From Anaeramoeba flamelloides (lineage: Eukaryota > Metamonada > Anaeramoebidae): a DNA stretch of 64,000 nt. Below, piece by piece: positions 48,337 to 60,153 of this stretch. The stretch lies in NCBI GenBank assembly GCA_027625915.1, contig JANTQA010000040.1:1612001-1676000 (forward strand), in the 5' to 3' direction. Below the pieces are notes generated by a model. The model was not told the origin of the DNA. It saw only the letters and a program-made list of their open reading frames with translations, and searched no databases. Every line of letters starts with the position of its first letter. Within the stretch, counting starts at the first letter, position 1. The translations under genes and the position numbers were made by a program.

Positions 48337-51300
48337 ATGAATTTTGAAAAAAAGCTTGAGAAAAGAAAAAAGAAATTTAAAACAAAGTTAACTAGGCATG
48401 AGTCTACGAACAAAAGAAAAAACATAATGCTTTCAATCTCAAAAAAAAAGAAAGAAGATTTAATCCGTAAAAAGAGAAACATTACAATCACTGAAGAAGA
48501 TTCTGATGAATATTATCAACTTGTGCAAGAAATTGTAATTATTTTTTTTTTCAAAAGAGACAAAAAATTGAAAATAACAAAGATTGAAAGGTAGTTTGAT
48601 GAAAAATGTTTTGTTCAAGTAAAAACCAAAATGAACTCCTTTGCACTTTAGATCGATTAATTCAATAAAAAGAAAAAAAAATAAAATAAAAAAAAAAAAA
48701 AGGAAAAAAAATTCTTGCTCTATTTAAATCAAAACAACTTTTTGATTTTGTTCTTCCCTAAACTACAAATTTAATAATTTAATTATTTAGCTTCAAAGAC
48801 TTCCTGAAATATACCAGCAACTATCTAACCCAAATTGCTCCAACACATTAGAGCTCGTCACAGATCTTCGAAAAATGGTTTGTGGCAAAAAAGATCCACC
48901 AATAGATGAATTAATTGAGTCGAATTGTGTTGGGTATTTGATTGATTTTTTAGGAGACAACAACAATCCAAATTTACAGGTTTGTTAATTTGATAATCCT
49001 TTCTTTTTTTTTTTTTTGTATTTTTTCTTTGTTTTTATTTCATTGGTTTTTTCTTGCAAATAAACGCAATGGCATTCTTTTTCAGATAAATTTTAAATAC
49101 AACACTTCAATTGACTTTTATTAATCACAAACATTTTTTCATTGAATCTTTCTGTGCTGTTTTTCTTTTTAAAAAATTGATTCCATTTTTTTTTTTTTTG
49201 TAAACGAGTTAATGTGAAACATAAAATCTTGTGATCTGAAGAAAAAAATTTTCGTTATTTCAATCAAAAGAAAATTTAAGTGGCTTCTCAACAAATTCTC
49301 AAGGTGACGCTTAAATCCATTTTTGGTATCTGGAAATTTATTGTTTTAAATATCAGAAAAAATTCTCTTCATATTCGCCCATTTACAAAATTTTCAAAAT
49401 CAATATGAGTTTTCTTGTTCTCATATTCAACTTTTTAAAAATCGTTCTCAGCTTCAAAATTACATTCATAGAAAAAATCAAGGTTGCCTTGCAAAGACTG
49501 TAATTAAGGGAAAACAACAAAAAAAAAACACAAATTACCATGTACTCAAATACTTGAGAAACCAGTGTGACTTGGATAAGTTTTTTAGTTGAAACACTTT
49601 TCTTATGACTGTTGTGAAAAAAAGTGAAACAGGAAAAAAAATGTATCAAGGTTTTTAATTGGGAACATTAATAGAAACTGAAAATTCAAAATCAATTAAT
49701 AAAAGAATAAATAAATATAAATAAAGACAAAATGAACGATTCAACACAATAACAGTTTTTTTAATACCATATCTTTTTGGTATGGAGTTTTTCTTTGATT
49801 GATTGATCAATTATTAAAAATTTGTTCAAAAAATTGACTATTTTTGTGATCTCCAAAACCACATCAACAATTTCGGTATGAAAGTAGATTTAAATTGTGT
49901 TTGTTGGTTTGATTGAAAATAATATAATGGATTATTATTTGAAGTTAATTGGTTGCTAATTTTTATTGATTTTACTTTTCGTTTTCAGTATCTAGTAAGG
50001 TTCTCAATGAAAAACCGTGTTTCACTTTTTTTCCCTGTTTCACTTTTTTTCCACTACAGTGAGATGTTTTTTTTTATTCTGAGAAAATTTTTTGGAATCA
50101 ATATAAAAATCTTTCAAAAATGAGACAAATATTTTTAAAAAAGAACAAGAAAAAGAGAAAGAAAATCAAGAAATGAAAGAGAGAGTAAAAAAATAATAAA
50201 ATGATCTACCCAGTTTGATCAAAATAAAAGTAATAAATATTTTAATTCTATTTTAATAGCTAGTTACATTATGATTAACCATTTTCTTTCGGAAAACAAA
50301 TTATTCCCAACACAATTTCATATTGCTTACTACGATTGAAAATTATAGAAACAATATTTACTACACATATTTTATTTTATTATTTTTCTTAGAAAAGAAA
50401 CTACATACTTTGTAAAGATCTTTAGAATTAACCTATTTACCTAATAACATTTTTTATAAATTACAAAAGATTCTTTTTTTTTTTTTCCCCTTTTGACATT
50501 TTATTATTAAATATATGATTTAAAATTAAAAAATTGAATTTTTTTTTATTAATTTAGACTCAAAAAAAAAAGTAGATATTTTTTTCCTATTGTTAATAAA
50601 CGTTTAATGGACTAGGTATATGTAAAAAAATTCATTTGAGAAAACTACTATTATTATATTTGCAAAAAATTTCAAATTTGATTACTATCGTAAATTTGGT
50701 TTTTAAAAAAAAAAATGATAATAAACAAGAATAATCTCAAAACATTTCTAATACTTTTGATCAATAGGATCTTTGATGATAACATATATCATAATGATAT
50801 TAACAATTAATTCGTGATAATATTAAAAAAATCGCGATTAGTCCTACTTTATCACGAAAAATCATAAAATCGCGATATTCCACATTATCAAGATAAAATA
50901 AAAATCGTGAAAAAATGAAAAAAGTATTTTTCTGATTTAACCTTAAAAAAATCCCACAGACTTTTACAACGCTTCCCACCCTTTAAAAATGTTAGAAGGT
51001 GTTTGCAAGGTTGTGAATTGTCTTCAAGCGTTTGAAAGACAGAAAACTTTAAAAAAGGAATGAAACTGTTTGTTGTGGATAAAAATTTTTTTCTACACAT
51101 TTTTTTTTTTTTTTACAAAATATAAAATCTAAAATGAATTTTATGATCAAACTAACAATAATCCATTTCAACAATATAATTGAATATAAAATAGATGCGT
51201 TTTTTAAAAATGGAGTTATCAGCTTCACAAGTTAAATAACCAAAAAGGATAAATAGTAATTTTCTTTCTTATTGGCGATCGATCAAACAAAAACTTTTGA

Positions 51301-54300
51301 GCTCTTGTTGTGTTTTCTGTACAATACAAAGATACCCAAAGAAGAATAAGAAGAAGAAGAAGAAAACAATTGTCCAAAAAATCTTAATAATTGGTGATAA
51401 TGTGGATAGGTTGTTGTGTAAGCTTTTGAAAAGTTATCCATCTTCTCTTTCGGCTTTACTAGAATAAAGAAAAATGTTTTAACCCAAAAACACATTCTTT
51501 AAAGAACAACTGAAGTGTTGGTTTTTTAAGAAGCTCTTTTATTTAACACAATTTACAACACCACGATTAACTGAGAAAATATTTATTTATCTTTAGTCCT
51601 TATAATTGTTGATCTAAAAGGATCGATAGGTTTGTCAACCAAACCAAATGAAAAAAATATAAAACTCTTTGATCTGATCCTTGATTGAATCAAGTATCTT
51701 TTTTGTTGTTTTTTCAAAGAATAACTTTTTTTTCACCTAATCTATTTTTGATCAAAAAACAATTTCTTTGAAAAAATATTGCTGACTTAGCCCCAAAACC
51801 CATCAACTATTATATCGTGATTACTTTTTAATTGCGATATTTTAGTATTTAACACGATTTTTAAATAATTATCGTGATTTTACAGAATATCGCGATTTGT
51901 CATATAATCGCGATAATATTGAATACCACGGTTTTCTAAAATATGGTGATTTGATAAAAATAATCTCGATTTTTGTAACTTGATCATGACCAAAGCATAG
52001 ATATCATCAAAACCTCTAATTTACACCCAAAATTTGCTAACATTTGAAATTTTCAATAACGGAATTTTTGAAAAAAATGTATTAAAATAATTAAACAATT
52101 TTTTTCCTGTTTTTTATTATTTTCAAATTATGTTTTGAGAAGTTTAATACAATTTTAATATGACGATTTTAATTATGAATAAGTAGATTAAAAATAATTA
52201 TCTTTGATTCATTAAAAAAATACATAAATTTTCCTTTTTTTGATTATTTGAATTAAATCAAATCATTTTGAAAAATGTGTTAATCGATAACAAGATTATT
52301 TTTGATAATTGACAATGTAATCATTTAATTTTTAAAGTTTTTTTAAGTGTACCAAGAATAGATCATATAACAACTCTTTTTTTTTTTTTGTATAAACTTA
52401 AAATAATAACATTTTCAAAAAGCCACATGATTAAAAAAAAATGAATTTTATCACTAAGATTCTATCTGAGTTATTTTAATAAATATTTTCTTCCATTTGT
52501 AAATAAATTTAAAAAAAATATTTGTAAGAAAATTTTTCTTTTGAACTCTTGTTTTTCTAATATAAGCCCAAAAGTTTCCCAAATATGAAAAATTTTGATG
52601 CGCATCTATCAAATATATTAGAAATTGGTAGTCAAAGTATGTTTATTTATTTTTTATCTTAAAATCCCAATTAACCAAGATACTCAAAAAAAAAAAAAAA
52701 AAATTATGATCCTGCTCTCTTAAGAGTGTAATATTTAACTAAGATAAAAGTTTACACAAATAAAATAATTTCAGTTTGATAAGTGTTATCTTATAACATA
52801 AATTTTTAATTTGTTACAACTAAAAAATTGTTGAAATGATATTTTTTAAAAAAAAATTATGAAAAAAGTTTAAAAAATTATTATTGAAAAATTAATTACA
52901 ATTTTTAACTTCTAATATAAATTAAAATAATTATAATTAAAAAGTGTGAATCTGCTTGGGTGCTATCAAATATTGCAAGTGGTAATGAAACACAAACACG
53001 ATTTCTTGTGGAAAATCAAGCAATACCTGCTTTCATAAAATTATTAAATTCACCAGATGAAAATGTTCTTGATCAATCAATTTGGGCTTTAGGAAATATT
53101 GGTATTAATTTAATTTTTCTTTTCTTGTTTTTTTATTAACAGTTTTTGCAGTTTTATTATTCTCATTCAAAAAAAGAAATTTTCGAAAAATTATTGAAAA
53201 AATATCTTTAATTCATTCTATAAAATCGAAATTTTTTAGAAAAAAAACTTTTGTTAAAATTCATATTTCTGCTAATAAACCATAATTCAAAATTTTTTGC
53301 AGATTTAAAACAGTTATAACAATATCAAACTTTTCTGAAAATAAATAAAAGAATTTTAATTTTTCAAAACAAGCCATTTTTCAGTCAAAGGGGTACAGTT
53401 GTGGTGGCCAAATTACATGTGTTTAAAGGGATTGAATCGATATTAAAAGAAAAAAATTATTTTGGAAATTTTCAAAATTGAAAATCATTTTTTCACACTT
53501 TTTATTTATTTTGCTTTCTTTTTTTTTCGATTTTTTTTTAGGACAAATAATTCATTTGCAAATTTTTCTTTTATTGCAAGACCGAGAGACACTTGGACAA
53601 AACATGTTATTCTAAGGTTATTGAAATAAAGTGGAAATGATTGTAGAGAAATCATATTTATTTCTATTGGAATTTTATTTGGATCTTCAATTGGAGATCA
53701 AAATGAACATTGTTGTTTTTTTCAATTGGATACCTAAGAATTTTAGGTTTTTCAATTTTTAAGAAAATATATAGATTTAATTCGTTTTATTTAATAAGGA
53801 ATAGCAACTATTCTTGTATGTGTATTATTCTACTTATTTCTTATTTTATTCTTCAAATGCCAAATTATAAAAAATAATTGATATTTGAAAAAAATGTTTT
53901 TTTTTGATCCAACTTTGACTGAAACCAAGTTTATTATAATTTAAACTAAAATTCAAAATTTTTAACCCAGCTAAAACTTTTCAAAAGATCACAATAATAC
54001 AATTTCATTCAAATTGGAAACAATTTTGGTTTTTTTAAAGTTTATATCATTTTTTGAATTTTTTCATATTTTTATTTCAATACTTTCAAAAAAAATTTTT
54101 GAAATGATTGATACACAGTTACATTTAAGTTCTTTTAAATAGAAACACAAAATAAAATTTGTCAATAGTATCGAACCCTTTGATCAATCAATAATTGTTA
54201 ACAAAATTTCAACAAATTTATCAATGCATTTTTTTGTTAGCACATTCTCCAAAAGTTTTAACATACCGATAATTTATTAGTATTAATAATTTTTTATTAA

Positions 54301-56482
54301 AGCTCTTATGGTGAGAAAAATCTAGATAAGTAGCAACAAATAATAAAAAATATTTGTAAATCAACAATATTCAAAATAAGAAAAATAATATAAAAATTTG
54401 GGCACTTTGTGCACCACTCTTTGAGTTCCGTGTCTAGGTTTTTTTTCAATTCAAAAGAATTGAGTAAAACCAAAGATTTTACTCCATTACTTTGAATTGA
54501 AAAAAAAAAAAAAACTAACAACAGGGTTATCACATTATTAATCACAGCCCGTGTAAAATCTTATTTTTTTTACTCGTTTATTACCCCTCTTGTTGATATG
54601 AAAGTTTATAATTTTATTTTAATTATTATTTTTATTTACAAAATTTTTAGATTTTCAAATCAAAGCAATGGCTAAAAAAAACTAATGGTGTTTTTTTAAA
54701 AAATCTTTTTTTTATTCTTGTATTTTTCTTCTTTTATTTTGATAATTTTTTATTTACTTATTCACATCTTTTAATAAAATAATATTATTTTTTTCTCAAA
54801 AACTGGATGTTAGTGTAACAAAAATTTTGAATAGGAGTTTATATTCAAAAGTTTAATAGCTTTTCAAAAAAAAACACCCGGTTTGATTAATTAAAAATGA
54901 TTGGCCTAAATATTTTTATTTCTAAATTTTGCACTTGGTTAATTTTATAATAATAATAATTAAATAATTATTACCATGATTGATAATTATCATTAAAACA
55001 TATTTTATGATATTCGAATAAATTCTCATCCATATCCTCTATGCTCTCAGAACCATCCAGTTCTTCTATATCAGTTTGTAAATCATTTATGGTTTTAGTT
55101 TCATTAATTTCAATTTCGCAATAATTTTCATAAACGAACTTGTTTTATTTTTTGTTTCAATTGAAAAAATTTTAATTTGTTAAATTAATTTAATAAGATA
55201 TCTTTTTATTTAAGAGTTTTCATCAATCGCTAATAGTCCTTCTTCATAATCTTTTTCTTTTTCAAAAGTATTTAATTTAAAAAGATTGATCAATTTCAAA
55301 AGTTTTCAATTAAAAATTAAAAAAAATATTATGTTTTATTTCATGTGATTTTATTTTATTTCATTATTTTTTTTTTATAAAAAAAAAAAAAAAGCTGGTG
55401 ATTGTGTCGAGTATCGTGATGAATTACTTAAACTTGGTGTTTTTGACAAATTTTTGGAGATCATTCAAACCACAACAACAAAATCAATTATACTAAATTT
55501 AATTTGGGCATTATCAAATTGTGTTCGTAAAACACCATATCCCCCACTAACAATTGTAAAAACATTTTTTCTTTCAATTTTTTTATTTTTATTTATATTC
55601 TTTGAAAAAAATTCACAATATTTTTCGAATTGTTGCTCATAAAATTAACTTTTTTATCGAATTATCTTTATTTTTTAGACCAAATATGCATTTCCAATTT
55701 ATTACAAATTAATTCAACATGACGATTATGACATTAAAATCAAAGGCTTTTGGGGGTTAAATTATCTCTCAAATGGCGAATATGATAATATACAATTATT
55801 GATCGACACCGATATTTTACCCATCATTCTTGAAAATTTGCAAAAAAAAATACCCGAGATAAGAATACCATCACTTCGAATTTTGGGAAATGTTACAAGC
55901 GGCAATGAAGAACATACCCAAACATTCATTGATGAGGGTGGGATTTTAGTACTGAAGCATTATTTTAATCATGGTAACCCACAATACCGGAAAGAAGCGT
56001 GCTGGACGATTTCAAACGTATGTGCAGGCACAGTTTCGCAAATTTATGAAGTCATTGAAAATGACTATGTTAGCGATTTGATTGAGATTATTACAAACGA
56101 TCACCCCAGTATAAAAAAGGAAGCTTGCTTTGCGCTAACTAATATCATTAATTGTGGTGATGTTAGCCAATTAAATATTTTACTTTCAAAGCATATTATC
56201 AAGCCATTATGCTCTCTATTAGACAGCATTGATAATGAAATTGACCACTTGGTCCTTACAGCAATTGAACAAATCCTGCATCAAGATATAAATTCAAATT
56301 ATTATTCAGAATATAACAATGAAGAGGAGAGCTCTTATGCCAAACTCATCGAAAATGTTGGTGGAAAAAAAAAAATTGAAATTTTATCGTATTCGAAAGA
56401 TACACTTATTTCAACAAAGGCTAATACAATTCTGTACAATTTTTTTAATGATGAAGAAGATTATGAATCAGATTCTGATTAA
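48337..56482 (+). CDS. Importin subunit alpha (karyopherin alpha), five exons
   Basis: Join 48337-48534, 48791-48979, 52945-53101, 55395-55555, 55679-56482 (502 aa, TAA stop). Every junction is GT-AG and in phase. Exon 1 encodes a basic importin-beta-binding (IBB) segment (RKKKFKTKLTRHESTNKRKN and KKEDLIRKKRNI). Exons 2-5 encode armadillo repeats with the family phrases LRKMVCGKKDPPIDELIESN, ESAWVLSNIASGNETQT, DQSIWALGNIAGDCVEYRD, IWALSNCVRKTPYPP, RILGNVTSGNEEHTQ and KEACWTISNVCAG. The W and N residues of the NLS-binding groove are present in several repeats, though repeat 5 has GFWGLNYLSNG with Asn displaced. The acidic tail (EDYESDSD) is typical. It carries classical-NLS cargo through nuclear pores with importin beta. 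A TGA lies directly before the ATG in frame, supporting this start. Introns 2 (3,965 nt) and 3 (2,293 nt) are long and contain mobile elements. Confidence 0.97.
49614..50070. mobile_element. Mariner-type MITE in importin alpha intron 2 (family M, copy 2)
   Basis: The left end reads GTGAAAAAAAGTGAAACAGG and the right end is the inverse of CACTGTAGTGGAAAAAAAGT with GAAACAGGG following. The interior matches copy 1 at 42801-43223 (for example GAACATTAATAGAAACTGAA near the left end). ACTGT/ACAGT at the extreme ends is typical of Tc1/mariner termini. No coding potential; the frame 49383-49649 (-) partly overlaps its left edge and is not a gene. Confidence 0.8.
50767..52016. mobile_element. 1.25-kb inverted-repeat DNA transposon (copy 2), in importin alpha intron 2
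   Basis: Homologous along its whole length to 34456-35692 in the same orientation. Left end GGATCTTTGATGATAACATA and right end GATATCATCAAAACCTC, each flanked by TA. The ATCGCGAT-type arrays are at about 50800-50880 and 51815-51970. Numerous point differences and small indels separate the copies, so they are not recent duplicates of each other. The frames 50888-51100 and 51283-51495 (-) are not conserved in copy 1 and are not genes. Confidence 0.85.
53382..53928. repeat. Segment with inverted TTTCAGTCAAAG ends in importin alpha intron 3
   Basis: Bounded by TTTTTCAGTCAAAGGGGTAC and the inverse of TTTCAGTCAAAGTTGGATC. Between them the + strand reads TNNSFANFSFIARPRDTWTK, then HVILRLLK, a stop, SGNDCREIIFISIGILFGSS and IGDQNEHCCFFQLDT. 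This is much less biased than the surroundings and looks like a decayed coding sequence. Family not recognised. Compare 35834-36370. Confidence 0.4.
54430..54530. repeat. Single palindrome of the GTGTCTAGG family (copy C)
   Basis: Arms CAATTCAAAAGAATTGAGTA and TACTCCATTACTTTGAATTG surround CCAAAGA; the left edge GTGTCTAGGTTTTTTTT and the right edge AAAAAAACTAACAACAGGG follow the family plan. It lies in importin alpha intron 3. Confidence 0.7.
54955..55312 (-). pseudogene. Decayed coding fragments on the minus strand within importin alpha intron 3
   Basis: Two short minus-strand frames have gene-like composition. One reads LFKLNTFEKEKDYEEGLLAI plus DENS and a stop. The other reads FVYENYCEIEINETKTINDL, then TDIEELDGSESIEDMDENLF and EYHKICFNDNYQSW and a stop. 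No donor lies between them, so they do not splice. They may be the tail of an old transposon protein or a gene fragment. Family not recognised. Confidence 0.35.
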
Positions 56483-57600
56483 AATGTCGAATAAAATAAT
56501 AATAATTAATTAATTATTAACCATTACATAAATTTGAATTTATTAAATATATGAATTAAATATATATATATATTGATTTTTTTATTTTTTATTTATTATA
56601 TGAATTGTTAATAAATATAAAATAGTTTATTTGAATAGAAGATTAAAAACATGATTTATCATCCACACAAACATATTTTTAAAAGTTTTTTTATTTTTGA
56701 TCCTTGAAAATTTTGACATTCATAATTGATTTAGTTTTATTGTTATTAATCATTAGCAAAAATTTTTTGAAAAGTGTCCATAAAAATGTTGATAAAATCA
56801 AACAAAACTATTTTTTAAAACAATCTCTAAAACTTTTTTTAAAATGACTGTTTTGATAATTTTAGATATATATTAGCTATTTTCAAAAAAGAGAGGCAAT
56901 TTTTTTTTAATATTTCTCTATTAAACACAATCTTCAAAAAAGTATTTAAATATATAAAATCATTAAATACCATTTATAGGTTCTTGATAATAATTCAATT
57001 TGTTGATTAGTATTGTATTAAATAAAAAAAAGACATTAAATTTTCTGATCTCGATTTTATCTGATATTTTTTAGGCGTGAAAATTGGTGTTTATTTTTTT
57101 CTGTTTTGATCATAAAAAATCATTTTCAGAACTTTTTTATCTTCTTCAAATTTTCAAATAGAATTGAAAGTATATAACTGCATTTTATTATCTAAAAAAA
57201 TCATTTGTATGGTTTCCATATTTCCAGTTTTTTATCGAAATTGGTCCTACAGTGTTTTCACAAAAAAAGGTACTATTTTTTTTTTTTTTTCATTTTTTTG
57301 GAAATATTTCAACAAACATATTTTCAAATAAATACTTTTGTAATTGCCTTAAAATTTATTAATATTAAACTTAATTTGATATTGTCAATTAATGAACACT
57401 TTCACAAACAAAAATGGTTACATCCTTAAAGGTAAAAAAAATGTCTTGTTTTTTGGAAATACCTTATATTTAGATATAATTTTATAATCGAAAATATCTT
57501 ATCTTAACAAATCATTTTTTATAAAGACTAAATTTATAAATTATTATTAGTTTATTGGCTTTCAATTATTAAACCAAAATATTTTATAAAAAAGGTTATT
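56483..57600. other. Intergenic sequence downstream of importin alpha
   Basis: A short (TA)n run at about 56560-56573. No gene seen; the frame 57205-57429 is low-complexity. Confidence 0.4.
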
Positions 57601-57619
57601 TTTTTTTAAAGTTGGGAAA

Positions 57620-58325
57620 TTAATTTCCTCTTATATCGGTTAGGTTTTCTTGAGTTTTCTGTTTTATTCGTTAAGTGTTCTAGGTTTTTTTGAGGTTTTC
57701 AATTTTATTTGTGAAAGTGTTCATTAGGTTTTTTTGACTTTTTGAAATAAATAGAAAACTCAAAAAAACCTGACGAAAATCTATATATTTTCCCAATAAA
57801 ATAGAAAACTCAAAAAAAAATTAGAAAACTTAATGAATAAAGAAGAAAACTCAAGAAGTCCGCCATTAGGTTTTCCAGAATTTAAAAGAATTGAGTTAAA
57901 TCTTTGATTTTACTCTATTTTTTTGAATTCTGGTAAACCAAGACACTCTAAGGCACTTGACGGACACTTTCGTTAGATTTTCCATAATTTAAAAGAATTG
58001 AGTTAAATCTTTGATTTTACTCTATTCTTTTAAAGTCTGGAAAACCTAGGCACTTGATGGCACTTCCGTTAGGTTTTTTTACTTATTGGAATGAAAAGAA
58101 AATTTATTAAATTTTCTTTATATTTCTTAAATTCCAAGAAAAAATCATTTATTTTTTCCTGAATTCAAAAGAATTGAGTGAAATCTTTGAATTCACACAA
58201 TTCATTTAAATTTTGGAAAAGAGCCTTTATGTTTTCATAATATTTTCAGTTTATTTTTAACATTAATAGATTTTACAAAAAAAAAAAGAAAACTTCAAAA
58301 AAAACCTCGGCTCTCTTCGGCACTC
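57620..58325. repeat. Large palindrome cluster (copy D)
   Basis: At least four palindromes in series use the family arms. TTAGGTTTTTTTGA with an inner GAAATAAATAGAAAACTC segment comes first (about 57640-57850). Then come two CCAGAATT/CCATAATTTAAAAGAATTGAGT hairpins (about 57875-57940 and 57977-58050), and then a TTGGAATGAAAAGAAAATTT hairpin (about 58085-58135). Spacers read GGCACTTGACGGACACTT and GGCACTTGATGGCACTT. Its left edge (GGGAAATTAATTTCCTCTTA) resembles that of copy A at about 13155 (GGGGAAACTAGTTTACTCTTA). No gene inside. Confidence 0.8.
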
Positions 58326-58565
58326 ACTCTAATTACTAATGGTAAATTAGTATTTATAGTTGATTTTTTGAATAAAAAAAATGGTTTTATAATCTATTCC
58401 AGTTCCACAAAATTTTTATCAAGATTTCTTTTAAATTAAGGTAACAACTTTAAACATTTGTCAATATACAATCACTAAAGATAACTTGTTAAATCATCGT
58501 GCTCTCAACCAACCATTAAAACTTTCATATTTTGTCTTCCATAAAGAATCAATTTTAAAATGTGA

Positions 58566-58985
58566 GATCAAAAAAGTTCAACACCATTTATAATTAATAA
58601 AGCTTGACTGAAAAGGATAAGTAAAATCAACTAAAAGTAGAAACAATTTAACTCCAAAGAATAACTCATTATTTTCTTTTCAATCAAATTAACAAAAACA
58701 AATTCAATATCCTTGATTATCAAAATAAGAAGTGTTTACTAGGTGATCTCAAAAAGTTTTAATTTTTTGAACAAAATTTTAACTGATATTTCAATCAAAG
58801 AAAAACCCATATTAAAAAGATAGTTGTAGAAAAATCAGTATTCGGGTTTCGTCAACCATTTTTTTTTTTACTTTGTTATTTTTTCTTTTATTAATTGATC
58901 TTGATTTTTATTTTTTGTTAGGTTTCCAATTAACAATATGTTTAACTTTTTTTCTGAGTTTCATTTTTTTTCCCAATTGTTTGTT
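58566..58985. mobile_element. Diverged, inverted family M MITE (copy 3)
   Basis: Left end AAAAAAGTTCAACACC and right end near GTTTAACTTTTTTTCTGAG are inverted. Reading the minus strand, GAATTTGTTTTTGTTAATTT and ATGAGTTATTCTTTG correspond to GTGTTTGTTGGTTT and ATGTATTATTATTTG in copies 1 and 2. More decayed than those copies. Confidence 0.55.
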
Positions 58986-59313
58986 ACTTTGCAAGTAGAG
59001 TTTCTAAATTTATTTGAAATTTTCCAACAATTTGTTTTCGTTTGTCAATAGAACTTGCTTATTTAAAGTTTTTCAAAAGATAAAGGAGAAAAAAATTAAA
59101 AGTTAATATTTTTATTATAACAAAATTATCATTTGTAAAATTACGAGATAGAATAACAAAGATTTTAATTGACAAAAACTCAAATTTTCATTTCAAACCT
59201 GTTTAGTTATCACTAGTCTCTTTTGGTTTCGGAAATAGACTAATGAAAATCTTCAAAAGAAGAAGTTCTAATTAATTCATTTTCTCTTCATTATTGTTAA
59301 TCTTCGAATTAAT

Positions 59314-60153
59314 ATGTCATCAAAAAAGAAAGATTTTTCACCAAACACAAAGCTAAAGGTCAACTCTAAAGTCAACATTCCGGATTTATTAAGTGTTGCG
59401 CTTCTAAACCTATCTCAGCCCGATTTTGAAAGTCTAACTGTTGAAGCTACTGGATCAGCAATCTGCAGGGCTGTCGATCTTTCTGAGGCGATCAAACAAT
59501 CAAAACCAAAAGTTGGTTATAAGGTCGTAATCAAAAGTATTAAACATCAAAAAAACAACTACATCTCTTATTCAAAAAAAAGATCAATCATTTCGCTTAT
59601 TCAAATCATTTTTTCGGGTGAAAGAATCCCAAAAAAGATCTTGAAAAAAAAACAAAAAAAAAAGGAAAAAGTTAACCAATCAAGCGAAAACGAAGAAGAC
59701 GAAGAAAACGAAGACAGTAATGAAACCAACAAAGAAGATGAGTTAAATAGTGGTGACTCAAATGATCAAGAAGATCAATCTTCTGAATCAGAAACCAACA
59801 AAACTTCTCAAAGAGAGAAAAAGAAAAAAAAAAAAAAAAAAATTGTAGTTAATGAATTTATTAATAAAAAAAAAAAATTTGTTTCCAGTTATCAACAAAC
59901 AAGGGGCAGAGGTTTTGGTAGAGGCCGGAGAGTAGCTAGTGGTAGGGGCAGAGGCAGGGGTTTTGGCGGAGGATATAATAGAGGATTCAATAGAGGTAGA
60001 GGAAGAAATTATAATTCTTATCAACAAAATCAATATTATTATGGATTAAGCACAAACAACGAAGGGTACAATAATTATAATGACTTTAACACAGAACGTC
60101 GTCACTATAATTACCCCTTTTGGCAACAACAAGAGGAAGAATATTATTATTAA
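59314..60153 (+). CDS. Alba-domain protein with acidic linker and RGG repeats
   Basis: Single-exon gene, 279 aa, TAA stop. Residues about 18-105 match the Alba fold: VNIPDLLSVALLNLSQPDFE, then SLTVEATGSAICRAVDLSEA, which carries the family's G.AI.RAV core, then KVVIKSIKHQ. Alba proteins bind RNA and DNA; in eukaryotes this group includes the Rpp20/Rpp25 subunits of RNase P/MRP and longer RGG-tailed RNA-binding forms. An acidic Glu/Asp/Ser/Asn linker (about 115-165) and a poly-Lys stretch follow. Next is an Arg/Gly region (RGRGFGRGRR, then GRGRGRGFGGGYNRGFNRGR) and a Tyr/Asn/Gln-rich tail ending EEEYYY. The long RGG form with a disordered tail suggests an mRNA-binding or RNP-granule protein; that is inference. 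Frames on the opposite strand are shadows. Confidence 0.88.
   Translation: MSSKKKDFSPNTKLKVNSKVNIPDLLSVALLNLSQPDFESLTVEATGSAICRAVDLSEAIKQSKPKVGYKVVIKSIKHQKNNYISYSKKRSIISLIQIIFSGERIPKKILKKKQKKKEKVNQSSENEEDEENEDSNETNKEDELNSGDSNDQEDQSSESETNKTSQREKKKKKKKKIVVNEFINKKKKFVSSYQQTRGRGFGRGRRVASGRGRGRGFGGGYNRGFNRGRGRNYNSYQQNQYYYGLSTNNEGYNNYNDFNTERRHYNYPFWQQQEEEYYY

Noticed and set aside
59788-60033. 81-aa Ser/Ile-rich minus-strand frame
   Set aside because: Antisense of the RGG region of the Alba-domain gene.
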